Shown: one piece after another, positions 23,301 to 35,727 of the stretch
How positions within the stretch are numbered: position 1 is the stretch's first letter
How the letters are laid out: each line of letters starts with the position of its first letter
Source of the DNA: Gemella sp. GL1
Lineage (GTDB): Bacteria; Bacillota; Bacilli; Staphylococcales; Gemellaceae
Reading direction: 5' to 3'
Length of the DNA stretch: 64,000 nucleotides
Assembly (NCBI RefSeq): GCF_013415365.1
Contig: NZ_JACBYB010000007.1
Span: 1-64,000, forward strand
Made by a program: the position numbers and the translations under genes
Notes under the pieces: model-generated
Databases searched by the model: none
What the model was told of the DNA's origin: nothing
What the model saw: only the letters and a program-made list of their open reading frames with translations

Positions 23301-23329
23301 ATTATAACATTTAGCACAAAAAGTCACAA
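23301..23329 (-). promoter_or_regulatory. Promoter of the fem-like gene
   Basis: Minus strand TTGTGA (23324-23329), a 17-nt spacer and TATAAT (23301-23306), about 55 bp before the start codon. Confidence 0.7.
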
Positions 23330-23343
23330 GTAATTTTAAAAAT

Positions 23344-23898
23344 TTACTTTTTTAGTACCATATGATCATAGAAATGATTGGCTATCATAATTTCAGCCTC
23401 TTTTTTCATTCCAAAAGATTCATACAGTTTTTTAGCTCCAACATTATTCTTATCGACATTTAAGCTTAATAGATTATACTCTTTTTTGAAAAAATCTTCT
23501 AATAATTTGCTACCTAAACCTTGTGATCTACCTTCTTTAAAAACGTATAATGTATCTAGATAATACTCTCCTCTTAAAGCCTCATTATATTCAAAAATTA
23601 CATCATCAATATTTAGATCGTATCTAGAAACTATAAACTTCTCCCAGTACTCTTTAGATTCTATCATAAAATCATACTCGTAAGAAAAATAAAATCCTTT
23701 TATAACACTATCCATTTCCAAAACTCTACAATTTTTATATGAAAATCTATCCTTTTCTGAAGTGTAACATTCTTGAAGTATTTTAAAAAACTTCTCATTT
23801 CCGATTTTCTTTATTAGATCAATGTCCAGAGATTGTATAAATTTATACAATCCTTGTAAAACATCTATATCATTTTTTTTAGCATTTCTTATTATCAC
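23344..23898 (-). CDS. GNAT family N-acetyltransferase
   Basis: 184 residues with a GNAT fold: an N-terminal VIIRNAKKNDIDVLQGLYKF, the acetyl-CoA loop GRSQGLGSKLLEDFF at about residues 138-152 and the C-terminal NVGAKKLYESFGMKKEAEI. The substrate is unknown. The start is chosen as GTG 23898, because AGGAG (23906-23910) stands 7 nt upstream; the upstream in-frame ATG at 23958 would place that site inside the gene. It is a separate transcription unit between the fem-like operon and the plus-strand membrane protein. Confidence 0.85.
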   Translation of the reverse strand: MIIRNAKKNDIDVLQGLYKFIQSLDIDLIKKIGNEKFFKILQECYTSEKDRFSYKNCRVLEMDSVIKGFYFSYEYDFMIESKEYWEKFIVSRYDLNIDDVIFEYNEALRGEYYLDTLYVFKEGRSQGLGSKLLEDFFKKEYNLLSLNVDKNNVGAKKLYESFGMKKEAEIMIANHFYDHMVLKK

Positions 23899-24138
23899 AA
23901 TAATACTCCTTCCCTCTATAATAAACACTACTTCAATCCTTCCAGATATATTAATCATATTATTCTACATGGTTTTTACTTCCATAATACTAATAAATAT
24001 TAATATTTTGATTATTTGTATATAATTATAAACTTCAGTGCTTATTTTCAATTTTATAAATTTACAATATCTTTATTATAGCATTAACAATTGCTCTTTT
24101 AAAAGAAAATAATTATAATTTAATATATAGGAGGTCTT

Positions 24139-24789
24139 ATGAAAAAATTTTTATCAAATACACTCGTCTTTATTCAACTAATATCTTTTTTTATTATGAG
24201 TATAATTTTTATAACATTAAAGATATCTTTTATGTATACTTTTTACAAATATTTTTATGAAAAAACTAATTTATCTTGGCATTTAAACATTTCAAACACT
24301 CAGCTATTAAAGCACATAGAGAATTTATTAAGCTATTTAAAGACAGCTTCTCCACTTGATACTACTTGGTATACAAACAAAGATATTCTTCATATGTCTG
24401 ATGTTAGAAATCTATACCAAATCTCTTTGAACTTAGTATATATTTTACTATTTGTTTTTATTATTTCAAGCATATTAATAGTAATAACAAAAAGAAAAAA
24501 CAGTCTTTTTTTTATCCTAAAATCCTTTAATAAAATATTTATACTTTTCACTATATTACTACTTTCATTAAGCATTTATATAGCTATTGATTTTTATTCT
24601 TTTTGGATAAATTTTCATCTCTTAATATTTGACAATGATCTATGGCTTCTTAATCCTTCTGAATCAAATCTTATAAAAATGTTTCCCGAGAAACTATTTT
24701 TCCTTCTTGTATCTATCATTGTAGCTACTATACTCATTTATTTTTTTCTACTTCTTTTTCTAATAAAGATATTAAAAAATAAACAATGA
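24139..24789 (+). CDS. Hypothetical membrane protein, four predicted helices
   Basis: 216 residues, not recognised. Four hydrophobic stretches lie near residues 8-33, 90-115, 130-155 and 185-212, with a 55-residue polar loop after the first. There are no conserved catalytic or binding motifs that I can see. The composition is rich in Ile, Leu, Phe and Lys. A strong AGGAGG precedes the ATG by 6 nt, so it is likely expressed. The next gene has its own promoter, so this one may be monocistronic. Confidence 0.75.
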   Translation: MKKFLSNTLVFIQLISFFIMSIIFITLKISFMYTFYKYFYEKTNLSWHLNISNTQLLKHIENLLSYLKTASPLDTTWYTNKDILHMSDVRNLYQISLNLVYILLFVFIISSILIVITKRKNSLFFILKSFNKIFILFTILLLSLSIYIAIDFYSFWINFHLLIFDNDLWLLNPSESNLIKMFPEKLFFLLVSIIVATILIYFFLLLFLIKILKNKQ

Positions 24790-24795
24790 TAACGC

Positions 24796-24824
24796 TTTAC
24801 TGGATATGCGATATATGTTATAAT
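24796..24824 (+). promoter_or_regulatory. Promoter of the first usp gene
   Basis: TTTACT (24796-24801), a 17-nt spacer and TATAAT (24819-24824), just after the stop of the membrane protein gene. Confidence 0.7.
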
Positions 24825-24854
24825 ATAAGTGAAAAAAGAATGGAGGTAAATCTC

Positions 24855-25349
24855 ATGGAAAATAAATACACAAGAATCTTAGTTGCTATAGATGGTTCAA
24901 AACAAGCTGAATGGGCATTTCATAACGCTCTTGCTATCGCAAAAAGAAATAATAATGCTGAGTTATACATTGCATCTGTTATCGATCAAACTTTATCACT
25001 ATCTGCATCACCTAGCTCATCAATTTTCAAAGACTATAAAGATAGAATAGAGAATTTTGTAGATACTTATGCTGCATACGCAAAAGCAGATGGCCTTACA
25101 ACTGTTGTTCCTATAGTAGAGTATGGTTCTCCTAAACTAGTTTTAAGCGAAAAAATAGTAAATGATTTCGGCATTGATCTTGTAGTATGTGCTTCTTCGG
25201 GATTATCTGGATTCAAACGCTTTGTTCTAGGATCTGTTTCAGAAGGAATTGCTCGTTACTCTAAAGTAGATGTAATAATTATAAAAGAAAAATCTATGCC
25301 GGCAGATTTCACAGCCAAAATCAATAAACAATTTAACTTAGATAACTAA
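24855..25349 (+). CDS. Universal stress protein, UspA family (copy 1)
   Basis: 164 residues, a single Usp domain. It starts TRILVAIDGSKQAEWAF and has the ATP-binding glycine pattern SSGLSGFKRFVLGSVSEG near residues 120-137, so it is probably the nucleotide-binding type. Usp proteins are cytoplasmic and help survival under stress; the specific role is unknown. The start is ATG 24855 behind GGAGG; a longer frame from 24786 would begin upstream of the promoter hexamers. It is a close paralogue of the next gene. Confidence 0.93.
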   Translation: MENKYTRILVAIDGSKQAEWAFHNALAIAKRNNNAELYIASVIDQTLSLSASPSSSIFKDYKDRIENFVDTYAAYAKADGLTTVVPIVEYGSPKLVLSEKIVNDFGIDLVVCASSGLSGFKRFVLGSVSEGIARYSKVDVIIIKEKSMPADFTAKINKQFNLDN

Positions 25350-25363
25350 TCATTGAAAACGGT

Positions 25364-25392
25364 TTGAAACTAATTAATTTATATGATATAAT
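25364..25392 (+). promoter_or_regulatory. Promoter of the second usp gene
   Basis: TTGAAA (25364-25369), a 17-nt spacer and TATAAT (25387-25392), 30 bp before the start codon. Confidence 0.72.
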
Positions 25393-25422
25393 GTTTTAAA
25401 GAAAATATTGGAGGATACTCTT

Positions 25423-25917
25423 ATGGAAAATAAATATACAAAAATTTTAGTGGCTGTTGATGGATCAAGACAAGCTGAATGGGCATTCCATAACGCTGTT
25501 GCTATCGCTAAACGTAATGATAAGGCTGAATTATATGTAGCCTCTGTTATTGACTCTACTATCGCTACATCAGGTTTATCAGATCCTTATATTTTCAATT
25601 CATTCTTTAACAAAACTAAAGAATTAGTTGATTCATATGTCAATTATGCCAAAGAAAGTGGTCTAACTAAGGTTCACGCAATTGTTGAACATGGGATTCC
25701 TAAAATTGTTTTAAGTGAAGATATCGTTGATGAAAATGATATTGATTTAGTAGTTTGTGGGTCATCAGGTTTAACAGGTCTTAAACGAATGATTATGGGA
25801 TCTGTTTCAGAAGGAATCGTAAGACACTCGAAATCTGATGTTATAATTATTAAACAACAATCAATTCCAGAAGATTTCACACATGAAATCAGCTTAAAAT
25901 TCCAAGTAGAAAACTAA
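25423..25917 (+). CDS. Universal stress protein, UspA family (copy 2)
   Basis: 164 residues, the same length as the copy upstream and similar throughout: both begin MENKYT and share QAEWAFHNA. The ATP loop here is GSSGLTGLKRMIMGSVSEG. The two most likely arose by tandem duplication. The start is ATG 25423, 7 nt after GGAGGATA. Its own promoter and a strong terminator make it an independent unit, so the copies could be regulated differently. Confidence 0.93.
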   Translation: MENKYTKILVAVDGSRQAEWAFHNAVAIAKRNDKAELYVASVIDSTIATSGLSDPYIFNSFFNKTKELVDSYVNYAKESGLTKVHAIVEHGIPKIVLSEDIVDENDIDLVVCGSSGLTGLKRMIMGSVSEGIVRHSKSDVIIIKQQSIPEDFTHEISLKFQVEN

Positions 25918-25919
25918 TA

Positions 25920-25957
25920 AAATAAAGAGATGGAATAAAATTTCCATCTCTTTATTT
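25920..25957. terminator. Bidirectional terminator between usp and ECF operon
   Basis: A 16-bp perfect stem AAATAAAGAGATGGAA with its complement and a 6-nt loop, U-rich on both strands. The stop of the convergent ABC ATPase gene is inside the right arm. Confidence 0.88.
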
Positions 25958-27382
25958 CATCATTAAATCTAGTATCTTATTTTTATTTTCATCACTAGCT
26001 TCTATTTTTTCATTTATTCCATTTGAATCAAAATACAATACCTCATCTGCAACTGTACATAGAAATTCATAATCGTGAGTTATTATAATAATTATGATAT
26101 CTTTTTTAGCAACTTCTTTTAATAAATTAGCTAATTCATACATATTTTTAAAATCCAAACCACTGGTTGGTTCATCCAAAATAAGTATTTTTTTATTGGA
26201 TATTAAAGCAGAAGCTATAACTACCCTCTGTTTTTCACCGCCAGATAACATATTTGGGTGTTTTTTTAATAAGTGTTTTAAATTAAGTTTTTCTACAATG
26301 CTATCAAACTCTTCTAAGTTAGTAGCTCCTAACTTTATTTCTCCTTCTACAGAATTTGTAAATAATTGATAATTAACATCCTGCATTACCATAAAAGAAT
26401 TTTTTATTAAATCTTTTTTTCTTAACTTTTTTTCGTCTAGTATTATATTTCCATTCGATTTTATAAATCCACTCAAAGCATTAGCAAATGTAGTTTTACC
26501 GCAACCATTCTCACCTATAATACTATATACTCTACCTGTTGAAAAACTTTTGTTTATAGTAATATTTTTATCTATGATCTTATAAGAAAAATCAACTAAT
26601 TTTAAAAATCCATTCTTGTTTATTATTTTCTTTTTCTTTAAAATATTTACCTTACTCATATCTAATTGTCTAGTTCTACATTTAGTCCCATCAAAATCTT
26701 TAATATCTTCTTGAGAAAATTCATGGATAAGTTTTCCATTAACAACAATAAACATTCTATCTATTAAGTCTTTAAGATAGTATATACGATGCTCTGCAAT
26801 GACTATTGTTTTACCTTTATCTTTTAGTTTTTTAATTACATCTGTAATTAAATCTATAGATTTCAAATCTAGGTTACTAGTTACTTCATCTAATATATAT
26901 ATATCTGCATCTAGCATCATATTAGACATAAATGCTAATTTTTGTTTTTCTCCTCCTGATAAACCTAAAATTTCTCTATCAATAAGATGTTTAGCTGAAA
27001 ACTCTTCCGCTACTTCTACTATTCTTTGCTTTATTAATTCTGGCTTATAACCCTTATTTTCCATTGAAAAAGCTAATTCACTTGTTGAATCTAAATGAAA
27101 GAATTGATTTTTAGGATTTTGAAATACACTTCCTACCACATCAGAAAACTCTGATAAAGAGTTTCCTATACTTAAATGTGCTACTTTCAATTCTCCTTTA
27201 AATCCTCCTTCAAAAAATTCTGGAGCTAGTCCATTTAAAAGTTTTAGAATACTTGTTTTTCCAGAACCAGAAGGACCTGTAAATAAAACAAGCTGCCCTT
27301 TTTCAATTTTTAAATTTAAATTATCTACATTTAATTCATCTGATTTTTCATATTTGAATGAGAAATTTTTAAATTCTATCAT
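25952..27382 (-). CDS. ECF transporter ATPase with two fused nucleotide-binding domains
   Basis: 476 residues with two complete ABC cassettes. Domain 1: Walker A GPSGSGKTS (about 35-43), signature LSGGEKQKLA, Walker B DIYILDEVTSNLD. Domain 2: GENGCGKTT, LSGGEKQRVV, ILILDEPTSGLD. The fused A component with T and S genes just upstream is the energy-coupling factor layout (YkoD-like). It would power uptake through the membrane partners. It is last in the operon, separated from ecfT by 51 bp holding a hairpin. Confidence 0.93.
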   Translation of the reverse strand: MIEFKNFSFKYEKSDELNVDNLNLKIEKGQLVLFTGPSGSGKTSILKLLNGLAPEFFEGGFKGELKVAHLSIGNSLSEFSDVVGSVFQNPKNQFFHLDSTSELAFSMENKGYKPELIKQRIVEVAEEFSAKHLIDREILGLSGGEKQKLAFMSNMMLDADIYILDEVTSNLDLKSIDLITDVIKKLKDKGKTIVIAEHRIYYLKDLIDRMFIVVNGKLIHEFSQEDIKDFDGTKCRTRQLDMSKVNILKKKKIINKNGFLKLVDFSYKIIDKNITINKSFSTGRVYSIIGENGCGKTTFANALSGFIKSNGNIILDEKKLRKKDLIKNSFMVMQDVNYQLFTNSVEGEIKLGATNLEEFDSIVEKLNLKHLLKKHPNMLSGGEKQRVVIASALISNKKILILDEPTSGLDFKNMYELANLLKEVAKKDIIIIIITHDYEFLCTVADEVLYFDSNGINEKIEASDENKNKILDLMMK

Positions 27383-27405
27383 TTTAACCTCCTAATATAT
27401 AGAAA

Positions 27406-27428
27406 AGTGGAGCTAACTTAGCTCCACT
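27406..27428 (-). terminator. Intra-operon hairpin between ecfT and the ATPase gene
   Basis: An 11-bp perfect stem (AGTGGAGCTAA) with a 1-nt centre, followed on the minus strand by TTTTCTATATATT and then the AGGAGG of the ATPase gene. It may be a partial terminator or an mRNA stability element that sets subunit ratios. Confidence 0.5.
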
Positions 27429-27433
27429 CTTAT

Positions 27434-28123
27434 CTATAGTGTAAAAACTACATAACTCATAATTATTATAAACAATATAAATATATAATCTACTATTTCA
27501 AATTTCAATACTTGTATTGAAGTCGCATTTTCTGAATTCTCTATTCCTCTACATAAGCAAGAAATTGATAATTCATTTGCAATATTACTAGAAATTATTA
27601 CATAAGGAACAAACACATACTCCATAAATTTTAAGGGGTATCGTATATAATAAAACTTACTAAGCCCTATACCCTTCATTTTTAAAGAATTACTTATATG
27701 TTTGTAGTCTCTTAGCATAATTGGGAAAAATCTAAAAATCACTGCTAAAACTATAATAAAAGAATTAGGTATTTTTATTTTTCTAAGAAATGTTATTAAT
27801 TCTGAAACTTTAGTACCATCTACCAATATTATACCTGCGCATATTGGTAGATAAATTGTTTTAAACATTAGAGCACTTACTAACATAAATGTATCAAATA
27901 TTTTTATAGTCGTCACTTGACCAAAAAACATTTCATATAGTGCAAAAAATAAATATATACTATATATCCTAAATCCATGTTTAAAACTTGAAAATATCGT
28001 AATCAAAATAAACATGATAGTGGATAATATAAAATGCTCTTTAGTACTTATGCTTTTAAACATTAAAAGATTAGTAAGTAATAGTAATAATATCTTGGCT
28101 CTTATATCTAATCTTAGATACAT
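27434..28123 (-). CDS. ECF transporter transmembrane component EcfT
   Basis: 229 residues, five to six membrane segments, CbiQ/EcfT family. The start YLRLDIRAKILLLLL is typical, as are the coupling segments around LKMKGIGLSKFYYI and SCLCRGIENSE (the second matches the conserved RG motif that contacts the ATPase). It lies 3 bp after the S component gene, so the three form one operon. Confidence 0.88.
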   Translation of the reverse strand: MYLRLDIRAKILLLLLTNLLMFKSISTKEHFILSTIMFILITIFSSFKHGFRIYSIYLFFALYEMFFGQVTTIKIFDTFMLVSALMFKTIYLPICAGIILVDGTKVSELITFLRKIKIPNSFIIVLAVIFRFFPIMLRDYKHISNSLKMKGIGLSKFYYIRYPLKFMEYVFVPYVIISSNIANELSISCLCRGIENSENATSIQVLKFEIVDYIFILFIIIMSYVVFTL

Positions 28124-28126
28124 AAA

Positions 28127-28750
28127 TTAAATTCCTGCTTTATCAAAATTTTTAAAATATATTTTTCTTCCTATATAGGTCCCTAAAAGTGTAAGTATAA
28201 CTGTCGCAATAACTACAGCTAATAAAACTGATAAACTAGAACTATGCATAATAAAGTCAATTTTCTCTTGAGAATATTCTTTGTCTCTTAGATGTTGAAT
28301 ATATGAATCTTTCATAAAGTATACTGGAATAATTGCACCTATCCCTCCAAAAGTATAAGCTAAATAGGATAAATATTCGTTATTTTTTCTAAAGAAATAT
28401 TCAGCTAATATGGCTGCAACTATAGTAATAAAGAATGCAATAGCTGCATGTCCAGATAACAATAAAAAGACAGCCTGGATAAGTGTAGTAATTAGTATCG
28501 CATTCTTCTTTTTGATTTTATTGAAAATAAGACTGAAAGCTGGAGCTGCAAATAAACCTGTTCCCACAGTGGTGAAAATAGCGAAATAATATTGTCCATT
28601 AAAAGCAAATGAGAAAAACGCAGCACAAACTCCTACTCCCACCCCCATAAGTAAAATTATTAACAAATTATATAAACCTAAGGTTATTAAATCTTTTATA
28701 TTTAATTTACTCTGCTCCTCTTTCTTTATATATTTTAAATTTTCTGTCAT
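28127..28750 (-). CDS. ECF transporter S component, Trep_Strep-like
   Basis: 207 residues with about six hydrophobic segments. The N-terminal LNIKDLITLGLYNLLIILL and the GLFAAPAFSLIFNKIKK part fit the Trep_Strep group of putative substrate-binding S components. The substrate is not known for that group and no riboswitch was seen upstream to suggest one. The start is ATG 28750, behind AAAGGAG; an in-frame ATG at 28777 lacks a site. It is the first gene of the S-T-A operon. Confidence 0.82.
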   Translation of the reverse strand: MTENLKYIKKEEQSKLNIKDLITLGLYNLLIILLMGVGVGVCAAFFSFAFNGQYYFAIFTTVGTGLFAAPAFSLIFNKIKKKNAILITTLIQAVFLLLSGHAAIAFFITIVAAILAEYFFRKNNEYLSYLAYTFGGIGAIIPVYFMKDSYIQHLRDKEYSQEKIDFIMHSSSLSVLLAVVIATVILTLLGTYIGRKIYFKNFDKAGI

Positions 28751-28783
28751 ATAATAGTCTCCTTTTAAACTATGCATTAAAAT

Positions 28784-28811
28784 AGATTAAGATTTTCTTA
28801 CTGTATGTCAA
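28784..28811 (-). promoter_or_regulatory. Candidate promoter of the ECF operon
   Basis: Minus strand TTGACA (28806-28811), a 16-nt spacer and TAATCT (28784-28789). The -10 is poor, so the placement is tentative. Confidence 0.45.
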
Positions 28812-28917
28812 TATATACATTATAACAGATATATTATTTTTTTTGAATCTTTAACTATTATTTATTTTTCATATCTACTAATTTATCTTATTTTTATCTA
28901 TCCTCTTTTAACTTAGC

Positions 28918-28949
28918 CTTTAATAATTATACTTTAATAATTATACTTT
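28918..28949. repeat. 14-bp tandem repeat at the PAP2 stop codon
   Basis: The unit CTTTAATAATTATA occurs twice in full plus four more bases. The PAP2 stop codon lies in the second copy, so replication slippage here changes only the 3' untranslated region. Confidence 0.8.
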
Positions 28950-29576
28950 AACTAAAAATCTTCGTATTATTATAAAAATATTAACTATGAAAATTCCAAA
29001 TGTAAAACCAGCAATTATATCTGTTGGATAGTGTACCCCTAAATAAACCCTACTAATTGCTATTATAGCCGATAATATTATCAAGCCTACATATACAAGT
29101 ATATTAATAAATTTACTCCTGCTATATAAAGAAAAAATATATGCAATTAATATATAACAAATTATTGAACCCATAGAGTGACCACTTGGAAATGAATATC
29201 CACTTGCACTTGTTAAGTTCTCTATATATCCCGATACAAAGGGCCTAGGTCTCATGAAATATTCTTTTATAAACTTATTCATAAGCCATGCTCCTAGTAT
29301 AGCTGAAAAACCTAACCAAGCAGCTAATTTTAAATTACTTTTTCTTTTTATAATCCAAATAACTAAAGCCGTCATAAGAATAACAAACAACCATGCATCT
29401 CCTAGATGAGTTATTGTAGAAAAAAATTTAGTCAATTCATTAGATCTTATTCTTTCTACGAAATACCATACATTTACATCTATGGAAAGATTAAATCTAT
29501 AGGCCTTAACATATATTAAATATAAAAATGGAAGTATTGATAATAAAGTTATTCCGAATAATATTCTATTTTTCAT
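28941..29576 (-). CDS. PAP2-family membrane phosphatase
   Basis: 211 residues with about six membrane segments. All three phosphatase motifs are present: KEYFMRPRPF, YSFPSGHSMGS and SRVYLGVHYPTDIIAG. Members remove phosphate from phosphatidic acid or undecaprenyl pyrophosphate at the outer membrane face. Its start overlaps the end of the glycosyltransferase gene by 11 bp. Since that enzyme probably uses diacylglycerol, conversion of phosphatidate to diacylglycerol is an attractive role, but this is inference. Confidence 0.92.
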   Translation of the reverse strand: MKNRILFGITLLSILPFLYLIYVKAYRFNLSIDVNVWYFVERIRSNELTKFFSTITHLGDAWLFVILMTALVIWIIKRKSNLKLAAWLGFSAILGAWLMNKFIKEYFMRPRPFVSGYIENLTSASGYSFPSGHSMGSIICYILIAYIFSLYSRSKFINILVYVGLIILSAIIAISRVYLGVHYPTDIIAGFTFGIFIVNIFIIIRRFLVKV

Positions 29577-30708
29577 CTATTTTCTCAATATATTTCATAT
29601 ATATACTTTCTATATTTTTTGCATATCCTTCTTGAGAGTATCTTTCATTAATTATAGGTGAATTTCTACTTTCTAATTTTTTTAATATTTTCTCATATCC
29701 CTCTAAAAATTCTTCATAATTAGTGAAGCTATAGCAAGAATTCACATCTTCTAGTATACCAACTAAACTATCATCACGTTTTACTAATAAATACAATTTG
29801 GCAGCCAAGGCTTCCAAATAAGTTAATCCTTGTGTTTCACTTGTTGAAGACGATAAAAATATATTACCTATAGCATAATAATTCTGAATTTCATCCCATG
29901 AGACATAACCAGTGAAGAAAACTCTATCCTGTAAATTTAAAGTATCTACTAAGATCTCTAATTCTTTTCTGTATGGACCATCACCTACAATTATTAATTT
30001 AATATTAAAATACTTTTTAAATAATTTAGAAAAAATTAATACTGATTTATCTACATCCTTTTCTTTTGATAGCCTACTCACACTAAGCATAATTACTTCG
30101 TTATCGGTAATATTATACTCTTTTCTTAGTTTTGAAACTTTTGAATAATCAATATAAGTAAATTTATCTAGATCTATACCTGTAGGTATAACCGTAACTT
30201 CTGTAGTAATCCCATATTCTTCTAGTAACTTCTTAGTTTTTTCTGATGGAGCAACAATTTCTGTAGTTTTATTACAATATAATCTACTTGCTGCTTGGAC
30301 AAATTTTATAGTATGTTTATTTTTTGGTAACTTTAAATAATGTAAATAATCTTCGTATATAGTGTGATAGGTGTGAATATGTTTAATATTTAACTTTTTA
30401 GCAACTCTCATTCCCAAAACACCGAAAGAAAATTCAGTATGTGTGTGAATTATATCTATATTCAATTTCTTTATTATTCGTAGCCATTTTAAATAAATTG
30501 GTAATGAAGCTCTTCTATCTTTCATTAAAACAAAAGGAATACTAAATACTCTATATTCATTATCAAGTGATTTATAATTAGGGCTAGCTGTTGTAAATAC
30601 GTAAACTTTATGTCCCAATTTTTCCAAACCTATTTTTAATTGATAAACAGATGTTGCTACTCCATTAATTTCTGGATAATATGTATCGGAAAATAATGCT
30701 ATATTCAT
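29566..30708 (-). CDS. GT4 glycosyltransferase, diacylglycerol glucosyltransferase-like
   Basis: 380 residues, GT-B fold. The start NIALFSDTYYPEINGVATSV is characteristic of 1,2-diacylglycerol 3-glucosyltransferases that make the glycolipid anchor of lipoteichoic acid. The C-terminal half has PTGIDLDKF, LIIVGDGPYRKEL and the nucleotide-sugar site SSTSETQGLTYLEALAA. It leads a two-gene unit with the PAP2 phosphatase. Acceptor and sugar are inferred from family resemblance only. Confidence 0.88.
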   Translation of the reverse strand: MNIALFSDTYYPEINGVATSVYQLKIGLEKLGHKVYVFTTASPNYKSLDNEYRVFSIPFVLMKDRRASLPIYLKWLRIIKKLNIDIIHTHTEFSFGVLGMRVAKKLNIKHIHTYHTIYEDYLHYLKLPKNKHTIKFVQAASRLYCNKTTEIVAPSEKTKKLLEEYGITTEVTVIPTGIDLDKFTYIDYSKVSKLRKEYNITDNEVIMLSVSRLSKEKDVDKSVLIFSKLFKKYFNIKLIIVGDGPYRKELEILVDTLNLQDRVFFTGYVSWDEIQNYYAIGNIFLSSSTSETQGLTYLEALAAKLYLLVKRDDSLVGILEDVNSCYSFTNYEEFLEGYEKILKKLESRNSPIINERYSQEGYAKNIESIYMKYIEKIDEK

Positions 30709-30742
30709 TTGATTATCCTCTCTAATTTTATACTATCCTTAT

Positions 30743-30771
30743 ATTATATCAAATTGAAGAGAAAATGTAAA
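30743..30771 (-). promoter_or_regulatory. Promoter of the glycosyltransferase-PAP2 unit
   Basis: Minus strand TTTACA (30766-30771), a 17-nt spacer and TATAAT (30743-30748). Confidence 0.72.
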
Positions 30772-30838
30772 AATTCTTAAAATAATAGACCTATTTACCA
30801 AATTTAGTGTAATAAATTTAATCGACAAGCTATCATAA

Positions 30839-30880
30839 ATAAAAAACTTCTGAAGTCTGTATACTTCAGAAGTTTTTTAT
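30839..30880 (-). terminator. Terminator of the ATP synthase operon
   Basis: An 18-bp perfect stem (ATAAAAAACTTCTGAAGT) with a 6-nt loop lies directly after the atpC stop, with a long U-tract on the minus strand. Confidence 0.92.
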
Positions 30881-31285
30881 TTATTTCATTCCAACTACTT
30901 TTAGCCTAGTAATTGCCTTAGCAAGAGCTAGCTCCGCCCTAACTAAGTCATTATCACCTTTTAAGCTAATTCTTTGCTCTGCACGAACTTTAGCTCTTTC
31001 TGCACGAGCAATATCTATTGTTGCAGCAGATTCTGCTGATTGAACTAATATAGAAACATCTTTTCCATGACATTCTGCAAAGCCTTCACTTACTGCAAAA
31101 TAAGTATATACATCTTTATTATTAACAACTTTTAAAACGCCAATTTTTAGTGTAGTTACTAAAGGTTCATGATTAGCCATGATTCCTAAAGATCCCGTAT
31201 GTGTTTCTAGTGTAAGTAATTTTATATCTTCTGAACTAAAAACTTCTCCATTAGGGGTAGCTATTGTTACTTTCATAGTATTCAT
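30881..31285 (-). CDS. atpC: ATP synthase epsilon subunit
   Basis: 134 residues, usual size. The N-terminal beta-barrel shows ATPNGEVFSSEDIKLLTLET and GSLGIMANHEPLVT; the C-terminal helices (AERAKVRAEQRI, LVRAELALAKAITRL) are present. Epsilon is part of the rotor stalk and can inhibit ATP hydrolysis. Last gene of the operon, 14 bp after atpD. Confidence 0.97.
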   Translation of the reverse strand: MNTMKVTIATPNGEVFSSEDIKLLTLETHTGSLGIMANHEPLVTTLKIGVLKVVNNKDVYTYFAVSEGFAECHGKDVSILVQSAESAATIDIARAERAKVRAEQRISLKGDNDLVRAELALAKAITRLKVVGMK

Positions 31286-31299
31286 ACCTTACCTCCTAA

Positions 31300-32730
<1,431 letters not shown>

Positions 32731-32757
32731 CTAGTAGCTTCTCCTTTCAATTTTCTA

Positions 32758-33630
<873 letters not shown>

Positions 33631-33658
33631 CTAATTCACCGCCTTTTCTAATTATATT

Positions 33659-35173
<1,515 letters not shown>

Positions 35174-35187
35174 TTAATTTTTAAAAA

Positions 35188-35727
35188 CTAGATTGTAGAA
35201 AGTTTATTTTTCATTTCCTGAATACGAGCTTTTATAGTGGAATCAATAACTTTTCCATCATAAGAAATTCTTAATCCTCCAATTAAAGTCTCGTCAAGTA
35301 CATTCTCAATTTCTACATTGTCTACTTTTATTTTAGACTTAATGGCATTAGCCACTTTTTCTAATTCTTCATCAGTTAATTTGTAAACTGATTCAACCTT
35401 TACAAGTTGTGTTTTATTAAATTTATTGTTGAGTTTTTGGAAGTCTTCCCTTACCTCATCAATTAAATTCACATGTAAATTATTTGCCAATATTTTTATT
35501 ACATTTACTACATAAGGATTAACACCTTTAAATGCTGCATCAATAATTTGACATTTTTTTTCTTTCAATATATTTGGGTTATTCATCAAGGTAATGAATG
35601 ATTGTTCGTTCAATATACTTTTTGATGATTCTGTTAAATCATTTTCAACAACCAACAAAGCATCATTTTCTTTAGCAATGTTAAATAGAGATTTCGCTAT
35701 TTTTCCAGCTAAAACTTTGTTCTTCAT
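35188..35727 (-). CDS. atpH: ATP synthase delta subunit
   Basis: 179 residues, usual size for the peripheral-stalk delta subunit. The start KVLAGKIAKSLFNIAKEND and the C-terminal VLDETLIGGLRISYDGKVID are family signatures. Its ATG shares one base with the atpF stop, so the two are coupled. Confidence 0.95.
   Translation of the reverse strand: MKNKVLAGKIAKSLFNIAKENDALLVVENDLTESSKSILNEQSFITLMNNPNILKEKKCQIIDAAFKGVNPYVVNVIKILANNLHVNLIDEVREDFQKLNNKFNKTQLVKVESVYKLTDEELEKVANAIKSKIKVDNVEIENVLDETLIGGLRISYDGKVIDSTIKARIQEMKNKLSTI

Noticed and set aside
28918-28949. Tandem 14-bp units as possible operator or CRISPR-like repeat
   Set aside because: There are only two full copies without spacers, at a stop codon in AT-rich DNA; simple slippage explains them.
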